DNA of 64,000 nucleotides from Bacteroidota bacterium (GTDB taxonomy: Bacteria; Bacteroidota; Bacteroidia; B-17B0; Aurantibacillaceae): positions 186,001 to 250,000 of the forward strand of contig JADJDM010000006.1 of assembly GCA_016702705.1 (NCBI GenBank). The letters run 5' to 3'. Shown piece after piece: positions 1 to 7,823 of the stretch; the stretch's first letter is position 1; each line of letters opens with the position of its first letter. The notes under the pieces were generated by a model. That model was not told where the DNA came from and searched no databases. It saw nothing but the letters and a program-made list of their open reading frames with translations. The translations under genes were made by a program, and so were the position numbers.

Positions 1-373
1 CTTGTCTTCTAGCTACAATACCTTCATAAATAGCAGTTGCCGACCACTTATCCATTATTCTTGCTTTAATAATAGTTGAATCGTTCAACCATAACCATGA
101 ATCGTTAATAATAGAGTTTTCTGGCAAATCAAAATTAAAAACAACCTCTAGCGAATCATTTGATGTATAACTAGTGCCACGTGCCGAAAAAGTTAAATAC
201 AAATCATATTGATAATAAATTCCCTTTGGCTTAATAGATAAAGTTGCTTCTTCTATTGTACCTTGGTAAGTATACCAAGAAAACCTAGGATTACCAACTC
301 TTAAAGTATTGGCTGCGTTTACAACATTAAACGACAATGCCAACAAAACTAGAAGAACAATAACTTTTTTCAT
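1..373 (-). CDS. Secreted VIT-domain-like protein, N-terminal part
   Basis: The reading frame starts at an ATG ending at 373 and runs off the left edge, so about 124 residues are visible. The first 20 residues are a signal peptide (MKKVIVLLVLLALSFNVVNA). The following segment is beta-rich and ends with DKWSATAIYEGIVARRQ, which resembles the conserved end of the vault/inter-alpha-trypsin (VIT) domain, where an [AR]xxxYE.IV.RR pattern is usual. VIT proteins of Bacteroidota are generally exported and often carry a von Willebrand A domain further on, but that part is outside the window. The family call rests on this one motif region and is moderately sure; export is clear. Confidence 0.6.
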   Translation of the reverse strand, partial: MKKVIVLLVLLALSFNVVNAANTLRVGNPRFSWYTYQGTIEEATLSIKPKGIYYQYDLYLTFSARGTSYTSNDSLEVVFNFDLPENSIINDSWLWLNDSTIIKARIMDKWSATAIYEGIVARRQ

Positions 374-560
374 AAGATAAATTTTAAAAGATTAAACTAT
401 TAATCTAAAAGAGGTAAGGTAGTTTAGTTCATAACAGAGCGTGGGACTCTTTTTCAAATGTAAACCTTTTCTTTCTAAATCACAAAGAAACTAAGATGTT
501 ATTTGACGAGTGGTGAGTATTATCAGCAAAAGTAAAATAAACTCATGAATTTAATCATAA

Positions 561-607
561 AAAAACCGCCCTTCCTTCGACAAGCTCAGGATGACGGGCG
601 GTTTCAA
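561..607 (-). terminator. Rho-independent terminator of fabI
   Basis: A 9-bp perfect stem (aaaccgccc at 563-571 with gggcggttt at 596-604) lies 12 bases beyond the fabI stop. Read on the minus strand it is followed by a run of T. The loop is a Bacteroidota repeat sequence (see the repeat entry), so a dispersed repeat appears to have been captured as the terminator loop. Confidence 0.75.
572..595. repeat. Bacteroidota REP-like repeat in terminator loop
   Basis: The segment contains cttcgacaagctcaggatga, a short extragenic repeat core I recognise from many Bacteroidota genomes. A relative (gacaagttcagcgtgac) occurs at 11,561-11,577. It sits inside the fabI terminator hairpin. Confidence 0.5.
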
Positions 608-615
608 TAACAAAA

Positions 616-1440
616 TTATTCTGTAGGAATCTTTCCTAACATTTCCATCATTTCCATGCTTACACCTGTATTGCTGTAACCACCATCATGATATAAGTTT
701 TGCATATTAACCATACGTGTTAAATCGCTGAACATGCTAATGCAATAATCTGCGCAGCTTTCTGCACTTGCATTTCCTAATGGAGAAATATTATCTGCAT
801 AATCGTAGAAATCACCAAAACCTTTGATGCCACTACCAGCAGTAGTTTTAGTTGGAGATTGAGAAATTGAATTTACACGTACATGATTAGATTTACCATA
901 ATGGTAACCAAAACTACGGCAAATAGATTCTAAAACCGCTTTCGCATCTGCCATATCAGTATAAAAAGGATAGGTACGTTGTGCTGCGATATAACTTAAA
1001 GCAACAACACTTCCCCACTCATTCATTGCATCTAATTTATAAGCAACGCTTAACATTTTATGTAATGAAAGTGCAGAAATATCAATACTCTTGTTATAAA
1101 AATCGTAATTCAACTCTGTGTAAGGAATATTTTTACGAATATTTGGACTCATTCCAATACTATGTAAAACGAAATCAATTTTACCACCTAAAATCTCTTG
1201 AGACTTAGTGAATAAATTAGTTAATTCCTCAACGCTAGTGGCGTCAGCAGGAACAATTTGCGCATTAGTTAAAGCAGCTAACTTATTAATTTCGCCCATA
1301 CGCATTGCAATGGGTGCATTGGTTAAAACGATTTTTGCACCTTGTTCGTGAGCTTTTAAAGCCACTTTCCATGCAATTGAATTTTCATCTAAAGCTCCGG
1401 TAATAATTCCTCTTTTACCTGCCAATAAATTGTTACTCAT
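616..1440 (-). CDS. fabI: Enoyl-[acyl-carrier-protein] reductase (NADH) FabI
   Basis: FabI carries out the last reduction of each cycle of type II fatty acid synthesis in the cytoplasm, using NAD(P)H. The 274-residue protein has the N-terminal Rossmann segment (GKRGIITGALDENSIAWKVA) and the short-chain-dehydrogenase-like active site Y-x6-K in YTDMADAK near residues 165-175. The NSISQSP and SPLGNA segments are also typical of FabI. Length matches Bacteroidota FabI closely. It is monocistronic here, with its own terminator downstream. The ATG at 1440 gives the expected MSNNLLAGKRG start. Very secure. Confidence 0.96.
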   Translation of the reverse strand: MSNNLLAGKRGIITGALDENSIAWKVALKAHEQGAKIVLTNAPIAMRMGEINKLAALTNAQIVPADATSVEELTNLFTKSQEILGGKIDFVLHSIGMSPNIRKNIPYTELNYDFYNKSIDISALSLHKMLSVAYKLDAMNEWGSVVALSYIAAQRTYPFYTDMADAKAVLESICRSFGYHYGKSNHVRVNSISQSPTKTTAGSGIKGFGDFYDYADNISPLGNASAESCADYCISMFSDLTRMVNMQNLYHDGGYSNTGVSMEMMEMLGKIPTE

Positions 1441-1462
1441 GTTGTGTAGTTTTTGTGAGCCA

Positions 1463-1470
1463 CAAATTTA
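1463..1470 (-). promoter_or_regulatory. Possible -7 element for fabI
   Basis: On the minus strand this reads TAAATTTG, a match to the Bacteroidota -7 consensus TAnnTTTG, about 22 bases upstream of the fabI ATG. I do not see a good TTTG at the matching -33 position, so this is weak. Confidence 0.3.
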
Positions 1471-1599
1471 ACATTATTAATTAAATAGATTCTGACCTAA
1501 TTTTGAGCTTATTACTCAAAAATTGTTGAATAATATCCGCTAAAAAAAAGGAATTTATGGAATATAAACACGAAATTCGCCCTTTATTAAATAAAACGT

Positions 1600-2613
1600 A
1601 TGGAATTATATTTAGACTCAGCTAATCTGAAAGAAATCGAAGAAGGTTTTAAACTTGGATTTTTAAATGGTTTAACAACTACACCAACTTTCATGCAACG
1701 TGAAGGTATAACTGATATTGATGGAACAATTGTTAAACTTTCGAAGATGGTTCCTGTGCTTCAAATCGAAGCGTTAGGAAACTCTGCTGAAGAAGTTTTA
1801 GCGGAAGCTGAGCGTCAATTAGCCCTAGGATTAGACCCTACAAAAACAGTTTTCAAAATTCCAGTTTCTTTAGAAGGAGTTAGAGCTTGTAAATTGTTGC
1901 GCGACAAAGGATATTTAGTAAATGTACATTTAGTGTACACTTTACAACAAGCATACATGGCGATGCATGCTGGAGCAACTTATGTTTGCCCACTTGTTGG
2001 TCGTTTACAAGATCAAGGTCATGATGCATTAAGTTTAGTTGAACAATGTGTTGATGCAGTTGAATTATATGGTTACGATACTAAAATCATGTTCTCTTCA
2101 GTTCGTCATAACGAGCATGTTAGAAACGCTTTAAACGTTGGTGTTCACACAATTACTGTTCCTCTTAAGGTATTAAAATCATTAACTGAAAACAACTTTA
2201 CAACTGTTGGTACAGAGCAATTTATTGCTGACACACGTTTAATGACAGTTAAAATTAAAAATGCAATTAATGGTGTAAATCCATTGGTTTCTGAAGATAC
2301 TAACTTAACTGATGCAGTTATAAAAATGACTGAGTATGGATTTGGATGTATTACTGTTATTAATAAAGATGGTTCTTTAAAAGGCGTTTTCACCGATGGA
2401 GACTTAAGAAGAATGATTATGAATGGAGGCAGAGATGTTCTTTCTAAAAAATTAGCTGAGTTTGATTTCAAAGCTCCAATCTCTATCGAATCTGATTTAC
2501 TATTAAATGAGGCTGCGGGTATATTCAAAAAAACTAATGTAGATAATATCTTAGTTACCGAAGGTGGTAAACCAGTTGGAATGCTTGATATTCAAGATAT
2601 GAAAGGAGAGTAA
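1600..2613 (+). CDS. Transaldolase/F6P-aldolase-like domain fused to a CBS pair
   Basis: Residues 1-215 are a class I aldolase of the TalC/MipB/FSA transaldolase family: LYLDSAN at the start, the Schiff-base lysine in FKIPVSLEGV (Lys86), and the TYVCPLVGRLQDQG loop. Residues from about 225 to 337 form two CBS motifs, with GVFTDGDLRRMI and VGMLDIQDM as signatures. The GVFTDGDLRR form is the one usually found at the C-terminus of arabinose-5-phosphate isomerases (KdsD/KpsF/GutQ). Ordinary TalC-type proteins are about 215 residues and lack CBS domains. Sugar-phosphate aldol chemistry controlled by an adenine nucleotide or similar ligand is a reasonable inference; the substrate is not visible. 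A strong terminator follows directly. Confidence 0.85.
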   Translation: MELYLDSANLKEIEEGFKLGFLNGLTTTPTFMQREGITDIDGTIVKLSKMVPVLQIEALGNSAEEVLAEAERQLALGLDPTKTVFKIPVSLEGVRACKLLRDKGYLVNVHLVYTLQQAYMAMHAGATYVCPLVGRLQDQGHDALSLVEQCVDAVELYGYDTKIMFSSVRHNEHVRNALNVGVHTITVPLKVLKSLTENNFTTVGTEQFIADTRLMTVKIKNAINGVNPLVSEDTNLTDAVIKMTEYGFGCITVINKDGSLKGVFTDGDLRRMIMNGGRDVLSKKLAEFDFKAPISIESDLLLNEAAGIFKKTNVDNILVTEGGKPVGMLDIQDMKGE

Positions 2614-2637
2614 TTTCTTTCTTTTGTTAAACTAAAA

Positions 2638-2667
2638 AACTCGAAGCTAACGCTTCGAGTTTTTTTA
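2638..2667 (+). terminator. Terminator of the transaldolase-CBS gene
   Basis: A perfect 10-bp stem, aactcgaagc (2638-2647) with gcttcgagtt (2652-2661), has a 4-base loop and a T tract. It is 25 bases after the stop codon. Confidence 0.9.
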
Positions 2668-2685
2668 TGAGTTTGATTAAAAACA

Positions 2686-2717
2686 AAAAGGGTTTCTAAA
2701 TTATTAGAAACCCTTTT
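2686..2717. terminator. Second hairpin, probable bidirectional terminator
   Basis: A 14-bp perfect stem, aaaagggtttctaa (2686-2699) with ttagaaaccctttt (2704-2717), lies between the transaldolase-CBS gene and recA, which converge. T or A rich flanks on both sides make termination on either strand plausible. Confidence 0.6.
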
Positions 2718-2724
2718 AATTTGG

Positions 2725-2816
2725 TTTCCCGCAGAAGACGGCCAGATAACCTAATAAACTGTCCGAAAATTACTTGCTGTGTAGTTAGTAGAGCGTGTAA
2801 AATTTTCTGCGGGAAA
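2725..2816. other. 92-base structured palindromic element
   Basis: A perfect 12-bp outer stem, tttcccgcagaa (2725-2736) with ttctgcgggaaa (2805-2816), encloses about 68 bases that contain no reading frame. The arms resemble the cccgcaga/tctgcggg arms of dispersed palindromic repeats seen in Bacteroidota, but a small structured RNA is also possible. It lies between convergent genes. I cannot decide between the two from this window. Confidence 0.45.
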
Positions 2817-2951
2817 TATTGATAAACGCAAATCAATTACCTGAAATCTTTTTGCGAATATAAATTCAATTTGAAAGAACGATATTCTGTTTCTTTAGCT
2901 TAACGCTAATTTAGTAAAAATATTTTACCCTCACCAATTTAGAAACAAAAT

Positions 2952-4007
2952 TTAGTCTACCATAGCTACATCAGGAATAACATTTGCTTGTCCTAAAGCC
3001 AATCTGATTTTAGCATCAATTTCTTCTGCTAACTCAGGATTATCGGCAAATATTTGCTTAACCGAATCACGCCCTTGACCTAATTTAGTTTCTTCATAAC
3101 TAAACCATGAACCGCTTTTCTTAATAATTCCGTGCTCAACACCTAAATCAATGATTTCACCTACTTTGCTAATTCCTTCTCCAAACAAAATATCAAACTC
3201 AGCCATACGGAAAGGTGGAGCAACTTTGTTTTTAATAACCTTAACACGAGTACGGTTACCATTAACGCTTTCACCATCCTTTAATTGACCAATTCTTCTA
3301 ATATCTAAACGAACCGAAGCGTAGAACTTAAGCGCATTACCACCTGTTGTTGTTTCTGGGTTACCGAACATAACACCAATTTTTTCACGTAATTGGTTAA
3401 TGAATATAACGCAGCAACCTGTTTTATTAATTGTTCCAGTTAACTTACGTAAAGCCTGGCTCATTAAACGAGCTTGTAAACCCATTTTGCTTTCGCCCAT
3501 TTCACCTTCAATTTCCGCTTTTGGAGTTAAGGCTGCAACCGAATCAATCACAATTAAATCAACAGCTCCCGAACGAATTAAATTATCTGCAATCTCTAAT
3601 GCTTGCTCACCATTATCTGGTTGAGATATTAATAAGCTTTGAGTATCAACACCTAACTTCTCTGCATAAAAACGATCGAAAGCATGCTCAGCATCAATTA
3701 TAGCTGCAATACCACCTTGTCTTTGTGCACTTGCAATTGCATGAATTGCTAAGGTTGTTTTACCTGATGATTCAGGTCCGTAAATTTCAACAATTCTGCC
3801 TTTTGGAAAACCTCCTACCCCAAGGGCAATATCTAAACCTAATGAACCAGTACTAATAACTTCTAATGCCTCAATTGCATTATCTCCCAACTTCATAACG
3901 GTACCTTTACCATAAGTCTTTTCCAACTTATCTAATGTAAGTTGTAATGCTTTTAGTTTTTCTGAGTTTACCGCCGCTTTTGCAGCTTCTTCATTTTTCT
4001 TTGCCAT
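2952..4007 (-). CDS. recA: Recombinase RecA
   Basis: RecA forms the ATP-dependent filament that drives homologous recombination and SOS induction. The 351-residue protein has Walker A GPESSGKTT, the Walker B region LIVIDSVAAL, the FINQLREKIG loop L2 region and the MAW-type start LEKTYGKGTVMKLG. I use the ATG at 4007 (MAKKNEEAAK). A longer in-frame reading from 4061 adds 18 residues that are only the shifted reading of the upstream bcp C-terminus. The gene lies 13 bases downstream of the repaired bcp stop, so the two are probably co-transcribed. Confidence 0.97.
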   Translation of the reverse strand: MAKKNEEAAKAAVNSEKLKALQLTLDKLEKTYGKGTVMKLGDNAIEALEVISTGSLGLDIALGVGGFPKGRIVEIYGPESSGKTTLAIHAIASAQRQGGIAAIIDAEHAFDRFYAEKLGVDTQSLLISQPDNGEQALEIADNLIRSGAVDLIVIDSVAALTPKAEIEGEMGESKMGLQARLMSQALRKLTGTINKTGCCVIFINQLREKIGVMFGNPETTTGGNALKFYASVRLDIRRIGQLKDGESVNGNRTRVKVIKNKVAPPFRMAEFDILFGEGISKVGEIIDLGVEHGIIKKSGSWFSYEETKLGQGRDSVKQIFADNPELAEEIDAKIRLALGQANVIPDVAMVD

Positions 4008-4020
4008 GATATATATAAAT

Positions 4021-4621
4021 TTATAAGTTACGTATTTGGTTTGCGTGGTCTTTTGTATCAACTGCGCGTATTATATGTTTTATTGTTCCTTTTCGTCAAT
4101 GATAAAAGTGGTTCTAATAATGCCATCGAAAATTCTTCCCATAAACATTTTCGTTCCCACACATCATAAGCTTTCATTGCCTTACGATCTGTATCTGCTA
4201 ACAAATTAAAACTCAATTTAAATTTATCTGCAAACTTTTTGTGACTCTTTACATCATCTGCACTTACTCCAACAACTTCATACCCTTCTTTTTTAAGTGT
4301 ATTCATATTGTCTTGTAAGCTACATGCTTCTGCTGTGCATCCAGGAGTATTATCTTTTGGATAAAAATAAAGTATCACTTTCTTTCCTTTATAATCCGCT
4401 AGGCCAAACTCTTTCCCTTCCTGATTTAAACCTTTAAAATCCGGAGCTTTCATTCCTTCTTTTAATTTACTGCTATGAGCAACAAATTTTGCCGTTTTAA
4501 CCGGTGCAACTTTCTTAACAGCTTTTCTTCGCTCACTTTGGGGCTGAGGCGCCTGTTCTTTTTTAATAACTTTTTTAGCTACTGCCTTTTTTGCTACTTT
4601 CTTTACCGCTATCTTTGCCAT
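4021..4621 (-). CDS. bcp: Thiol peroxidase Bcp/PrxQ with basic tail; one frameshift
   Basis: This is a peroxiredoxin of the Bcp/PrxQ type, which reduces hydroperoxides in the cytoplasm. The catalytic segment DNTPGCTAEACSLQD holds the peroxidatic cysteine (PGCT) and the resolving cysteine five residues later. In the frame as given the protein turns to nonsense after KAYDVWE and stops at 4058. Adding one G at about 4161 restores GRIFDGIIRTTFIIDEKG and the standard Bcp ending VDTKDHANQIRNL, with a stop at 4021-4023. The N-terminal 50 residues are an unusual Lys/Ala-rich, histone H1-like extension (KKVAKKAVAKKVIKK). The indel is in a G run and is probably a sequencing error. Confidence 0.9.
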
Positions 4622-4783
4622 ACTGTTTATTTGAGTTAAGCTATTAAGTTACGGAAAAGGCTTTCAGAAATTTAGAGCACTTTTACACATTCAATGAACA
4701 ACATGACAAAGGTAAATAGTTTTGATTAAATTACAATCATTTTAATAATTATTTTTCAATCATTTTATTTAATCTATTGTAAA

Positions 4784-5437
4784 TCAGACTAATAATTTTG
4801 ATTTCTTTTGATTAAAAAACTTACAAAACGATTTTAGATTACATTTTTCGCACAAAGGTTTTCGTGCTAGGCAGGTATATCGTCCGTGCAAAATAAGCCA
4901 ATGATGGGCGCGCGGAACGAGTTCTTTTGGGATAAATTTAATTAATTGTTTCTCAGATTGCAGTGGGTTTTTAGCATTAGTGGTTAATCCAATACGATTT
5001 GAAACACGAAACACATGAGTATCAACTGCCATTGTAGGCTGATTAAAAATTACCGATGCAATAACATTTGCCGTCTTACGCCCTACTCCAGGTAGTTTTA
5101 CTAAATCATCTATTTTCTCAGGAACTTCTCCATTAAAATCATTCATCAGCATTTGTGCCATACCCACCAAATGCTTGGCTTTATTATTAGGATAAGAAAT
5201 GCTTCTTATATAATTAAACACCGTATCCGAATTACTTGCAGCCAAAACCTCGGCAGTTGGGAAAACCTCGAATAATTTTGGAGTAACCATATTCACACGC
5301 TTATCAGTACATTGCGCAGATAAAGACACCGCAACAATTAACTCATAAGGATTAGTATAATGCAACTCGGTTTCTGCAACAGGAACATGTTCTTGAAAAT
5401 AATCGAGTACACCTTTATATCGCTCCTGCTTTGTCAT
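4784..5437 (-). CDS. nth: Endonuclease III (DNA glycosylase/AP lyase)
   Basis: Nth removes oxidised pyrimidines and nicks the abasic site. The helix-hairpin-helix LPGVGRKTANV holds the catalytic lysine, and the following AVDTHVFRVSNRIGL holds the catalytic aspartate. The C-terminus has the 4Fe-4S ligand pattern C-x6-C-x2-C-x5-C (from CLARKPLC to CKFF). I start at MTKQERY (5437), which matches the family. An upstream in-frame ATG at 5473 would run into the 5' end of the divergent GDPD gene. Length about 217 residues, normal. Confidence 0.94.
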   Translation of the reverse strand: MTKQERYKGVLDYFQEHVPVAETELHYTNPYELIVAVSLSAQCTDKRVNMVTPKLFEVFPTAEVLAASNSDTVFNYIRSISYPNNKAKHLVGMAQMLMNDFNGEVPEKIDDLVKLPGVGRKTANVIASVIFNQPTMAVDTHVFRVSNRIGLTTNAKNPLQSEKQLIKFIPKELVPRAHHWLILHGRYTCLARKPLCEKCNLKSFCKFFNQKKSKLLV

Positions 5438-5478
5438 GTGGCAAATTTGCATAAATTTACACTTGACAAACAATCACA

Positions 5479-6321
5479 ATCAAAAAAGTTATCTACATAA
5501 CATTTCTCCTGAGCGTATTTTTTTCTTGTAAAAAGGACGCCCCTATATGGGAAATAGAAAATTTAAATAACAATGAGATAGGATGCTTTGGGCATGCTGG
5601 CATGGGTATTTTTTATCGTTTTCCTATTAATTCACAAGAATCTATTCAACAGTGTTTTGATATTGGATCTACTGGGAGTGAAATGGATTTACAATTAACA
5701 AAAGATAGTGTTCTTGTTCTTTTTCACGATACAAAACTAGAAGATGGCTCCACAGGTAATGGAATTATAAACGATAAAAATTGGGATGAAATAAAGGATT
5801 CTTATCATAAAACTCCTTTGTCACGAAAAGTAAAAGTTGTTTCTCTTGCTAACCTACTAAACAATATTAACAAGTCGGATTACAAACTGGTATTTGATTG
5901 TAAACTTTATTTGGGCACAGGTAAAAACTACGACCGTTTTTTGCACACCTATGCAAATGCATTAAAAAATATTATCGACCTACATCAGCTAAATGAACGT
6001 GTTTTTATAGAAAGTAGCGATACGAATTTTCTTCGCGTTTTAAAAACAAAGGACAGCCAATTAAAACTATTTTACTATCCTCAAACTTTTGAAATTGGAC
6101 TGGAAACAGCAAATAGAATGGAGCTTTTTGGTATAACCATTCCCAATGAAAAAATAAATAAAGAACAAGTGGCAATTGCTCATAAACATGGTAAAACAAT
6201 TGCTGTTTGGAATGTAAGTAGCGAGAATAAAAACATAGAAGCGATTAGCAAAAATGTTGATTTTATTCAAAGTGATCGACTTAAACATTTGTTGAAAATA
6301 TTTGATCTCTACCAAAAATAA
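5479..6321 (+). CDS. GDPD-family lipoprotein, start codon reads ATC
   Basis: Glycerophosphodiester phosphodiesterases hydrolyse glycerophosphodiesters in the cell envelope. The family pattern is visible as GHAG (the usual HRG), then EMDLQLTKDSVLVLFHD, where the acidic pair and second histidine sit. The first ATG in frame (5602) lies after the catalytic GHAG histidine, so it cannot be the real start. The frame is open upstream and encodes KKVIYITFLLSVFFSC, a good lipoprotein signal peptide with a lipobox cysteine. It would begin at 5479, where ATG is expected but the sequence reads ATC. A base error or a rare non-AUG start would explain this. The gene is divergent from nth. Confidence 0.8.
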   Translation: MKKVIYITFLLSVFFSCKKDAPIWEIENLNNNEIGCFGHAGMGIFYRFPINSQESIQQCFDIGSTGSEMDLQLTKDSVLVLFHDTKLEDGSTGNGIINDKNWDEIKDSYHKTPLSRKVKVVSLANLLNNINKSDYKLVFDCKLYLGTGKNYDRFLHTYANALKNIIDLHQLNERVFIESSDTNFLRVLKTKDSQLKLFYYPQTFEIGLETANRMELFGITIPNEKINKEQVAIAHKHGKTIAVWNVSSENKNIEAISKNVDFIQSDRLKHLLKIFDLYQK

Positions 6322-6350
6322 AACGGAATTAGAAATTATTACATGGTAAA

Positions 6351-7823
6351 TTGCGTAAATTTGTGATAAGCATTATTATATTGAACTTCAAGAAAATCAT
6401 ATTTCTTTTATTTATTCCACTTTTTTTTACTTGCCGTAAAGATGAGCAGATTGTTGATGAGCAAGATTACCCAAGAGAAATAGGAAAAATATTTGTTGGC
6501 AAATGTGCTACTTCTGGTTGTCACAATGATGCGAGTTATGAAAATGCTGCTGGATTAAACCTAAGCAGCTGGGCAAAATTATTTAATGGCAGCAAAAGTG
6601 GTTCAACTGTTATTCCTTTTAGTTCAGAGTTTAGTTCGCTTACCTACTTTATAAACACATACGCAGATTTAGGTTTAACCAATACACCTACCATGCCAAT
6701 TGGCAATACAAAGCTTAGCCGTGAAGAAGTTACATTAATTAAAAACTGGATTAATTCTGGCGCACCAGATGGGAATGGTAATATTGCTTTTTCAGAAAAC
6801 AGTAATCGTAGCAAATTTTATGTTGCACACACTGCCTGCAAAGTTGTGTGTGTGTTTGATGCTGCAACACGTTTACAAATGCGTCATATCAAAGTTGTAA
6901 ACGATAATGACAGTTGCACAGCACATCAAGTAAAATTATCTCCCGATGGCAAGTATTGGTATGTGTGTTATCCCAACAATGGAAAATACTTAAGAAGCTA
7001 TAATACCTACGATGATAGTTTTGCTGGAGAAATTTTTATTGGCGGGGCAGATTGGAATACCTTTGCTTTTACTCCAGATTCTAAAAAAGCTTTTGTTATC
7101 GATTGGACATCCTCTGGCAAAGTTGCAACTTGCGATTTAGAAAACATGGTAGTTACTGATACAATACGTTACAACTTTATGCCACATGGCTCGGCAGTTT
7201 CACCCAACGGACAGTTTTTATACTTTACTGCAACAAGTGGAAACTTTCTTTATAAAAAAGACCTTAGTAATAGCAATATTGATTTTATAGGGCTTAATAG
7301 TACTGAAACACCAGGCTTACCAAGCAATATTTACAATCCACATGAAATGCTGTTCTCGGCAGATGGAACAAAGTATTATGTTACTTGTCAAAACGAAAAA
7401 ACAGTTCGAGTTTTTGATGCAGTAACTGATAATTGTATTGCTGCAATTCCAATTAGTGGAAGTGCTTTAGAAATGAGTTTAGCGCCAAGTAAAAATTTAT
7501 TATTTGTAACTAGCTGGGATGCCAATCAATTTCCTGGAGTTGTAGGTGCTGTTGCTGTAATTAATACGACTACAAATACAATTCAAGGCTATGTAAATAC
7601 AGGCACAGAACCGCACGGAATAAGTGTTGACGAGCAAAAAGGTGTGGTTTATGTTGCTCATAGAAACATTAGTTCAACTGGTCCACTTCCACATCACAGT
7701 AGTGTTTGCGGAGGAAAAAATGGATACATTACCTTCATTGATTTAAACACATTAACTATTTTAGGAAAACGAACAGAAGTAAGTGTTGATCCATACGCAA
7801 TTGCATTAAGACCAGAATTATGA
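6351..7823 (+). CDS. Lipoprotein with CX4CH cytochrome-like domain and beta-propeller
   Basis: The N-terminus is a lipoprotein signal ending in the lipobox FFTC. A small cytochrome-like segment follows with CATSGCH, a C-x4-CH pattern rather than the usual C-x2-CH, and the MPIGNTKLSREE / IKNWINSGAP segments seen in such domains. From about residue 150 onward the protein consists of YVTN/surface-layer type repeats (LSPDGKYWYVC, FTPDSKKAF, VSPNGQFLYF, SADGTKYYV), forming a seven-bladed propeller. The start is uncertain: TTG at 6351 or TTG at 6381 (NFKKIIFLLFIPLFF). Its stop overlaps the next gene by four bases (ATGA). Envelope redox or surface function is inferred; no substrate is visible. Confidence 0.8.
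   Translation: MRKFVISIIILNFKKIIFLLFIPLFFTCRKDEQIVDEQDYPREIGKIFVGKCATSGCHNDASYENAAGLNLSSWAKLFNGSKSGSTVIPFSSEFSSLTYFINTYADLGLTNTPTMPIGNTKLSREEVTLIKNWINSGAPDGNGNIAFSENSNRSKFYVAHTACKVVCVFDAATRLQMRHIKVVNDNDSCTAHQVKLSPDGKYWYVCYPNNGKYLRSYNTYDDSFAGEIFIGGADWNTFAFTPDSKKAFVIDWTSSGKVATCDLENMVVTDTIRYNFMPHGSAVSPNGQFLYFTATSGNFLYKKDLSNSNIDFIGLNSTETPGLPSNIYNPHEMLFSADGTKYYVTCQNEKTVRVFDAVTDNCIAAIPISGSALEMSLAPSKNLLFVTSWDANQFPGVVGAVAVINTTTNTIQGYVNTGTEPHGISVDEQKGVVYVAHRNISSTGPLPHHSSVCGGKNGYITFIDLNTLTILGKRTEVSVDPYAIALRPEL

Noticed and set aside
4008..4061. 18-residue N-terminal extension of RecA
   Set aside because: It is the shifted reading of the Bcp C-terminus; MAKKNEEAAK at 4007 is the natural start.
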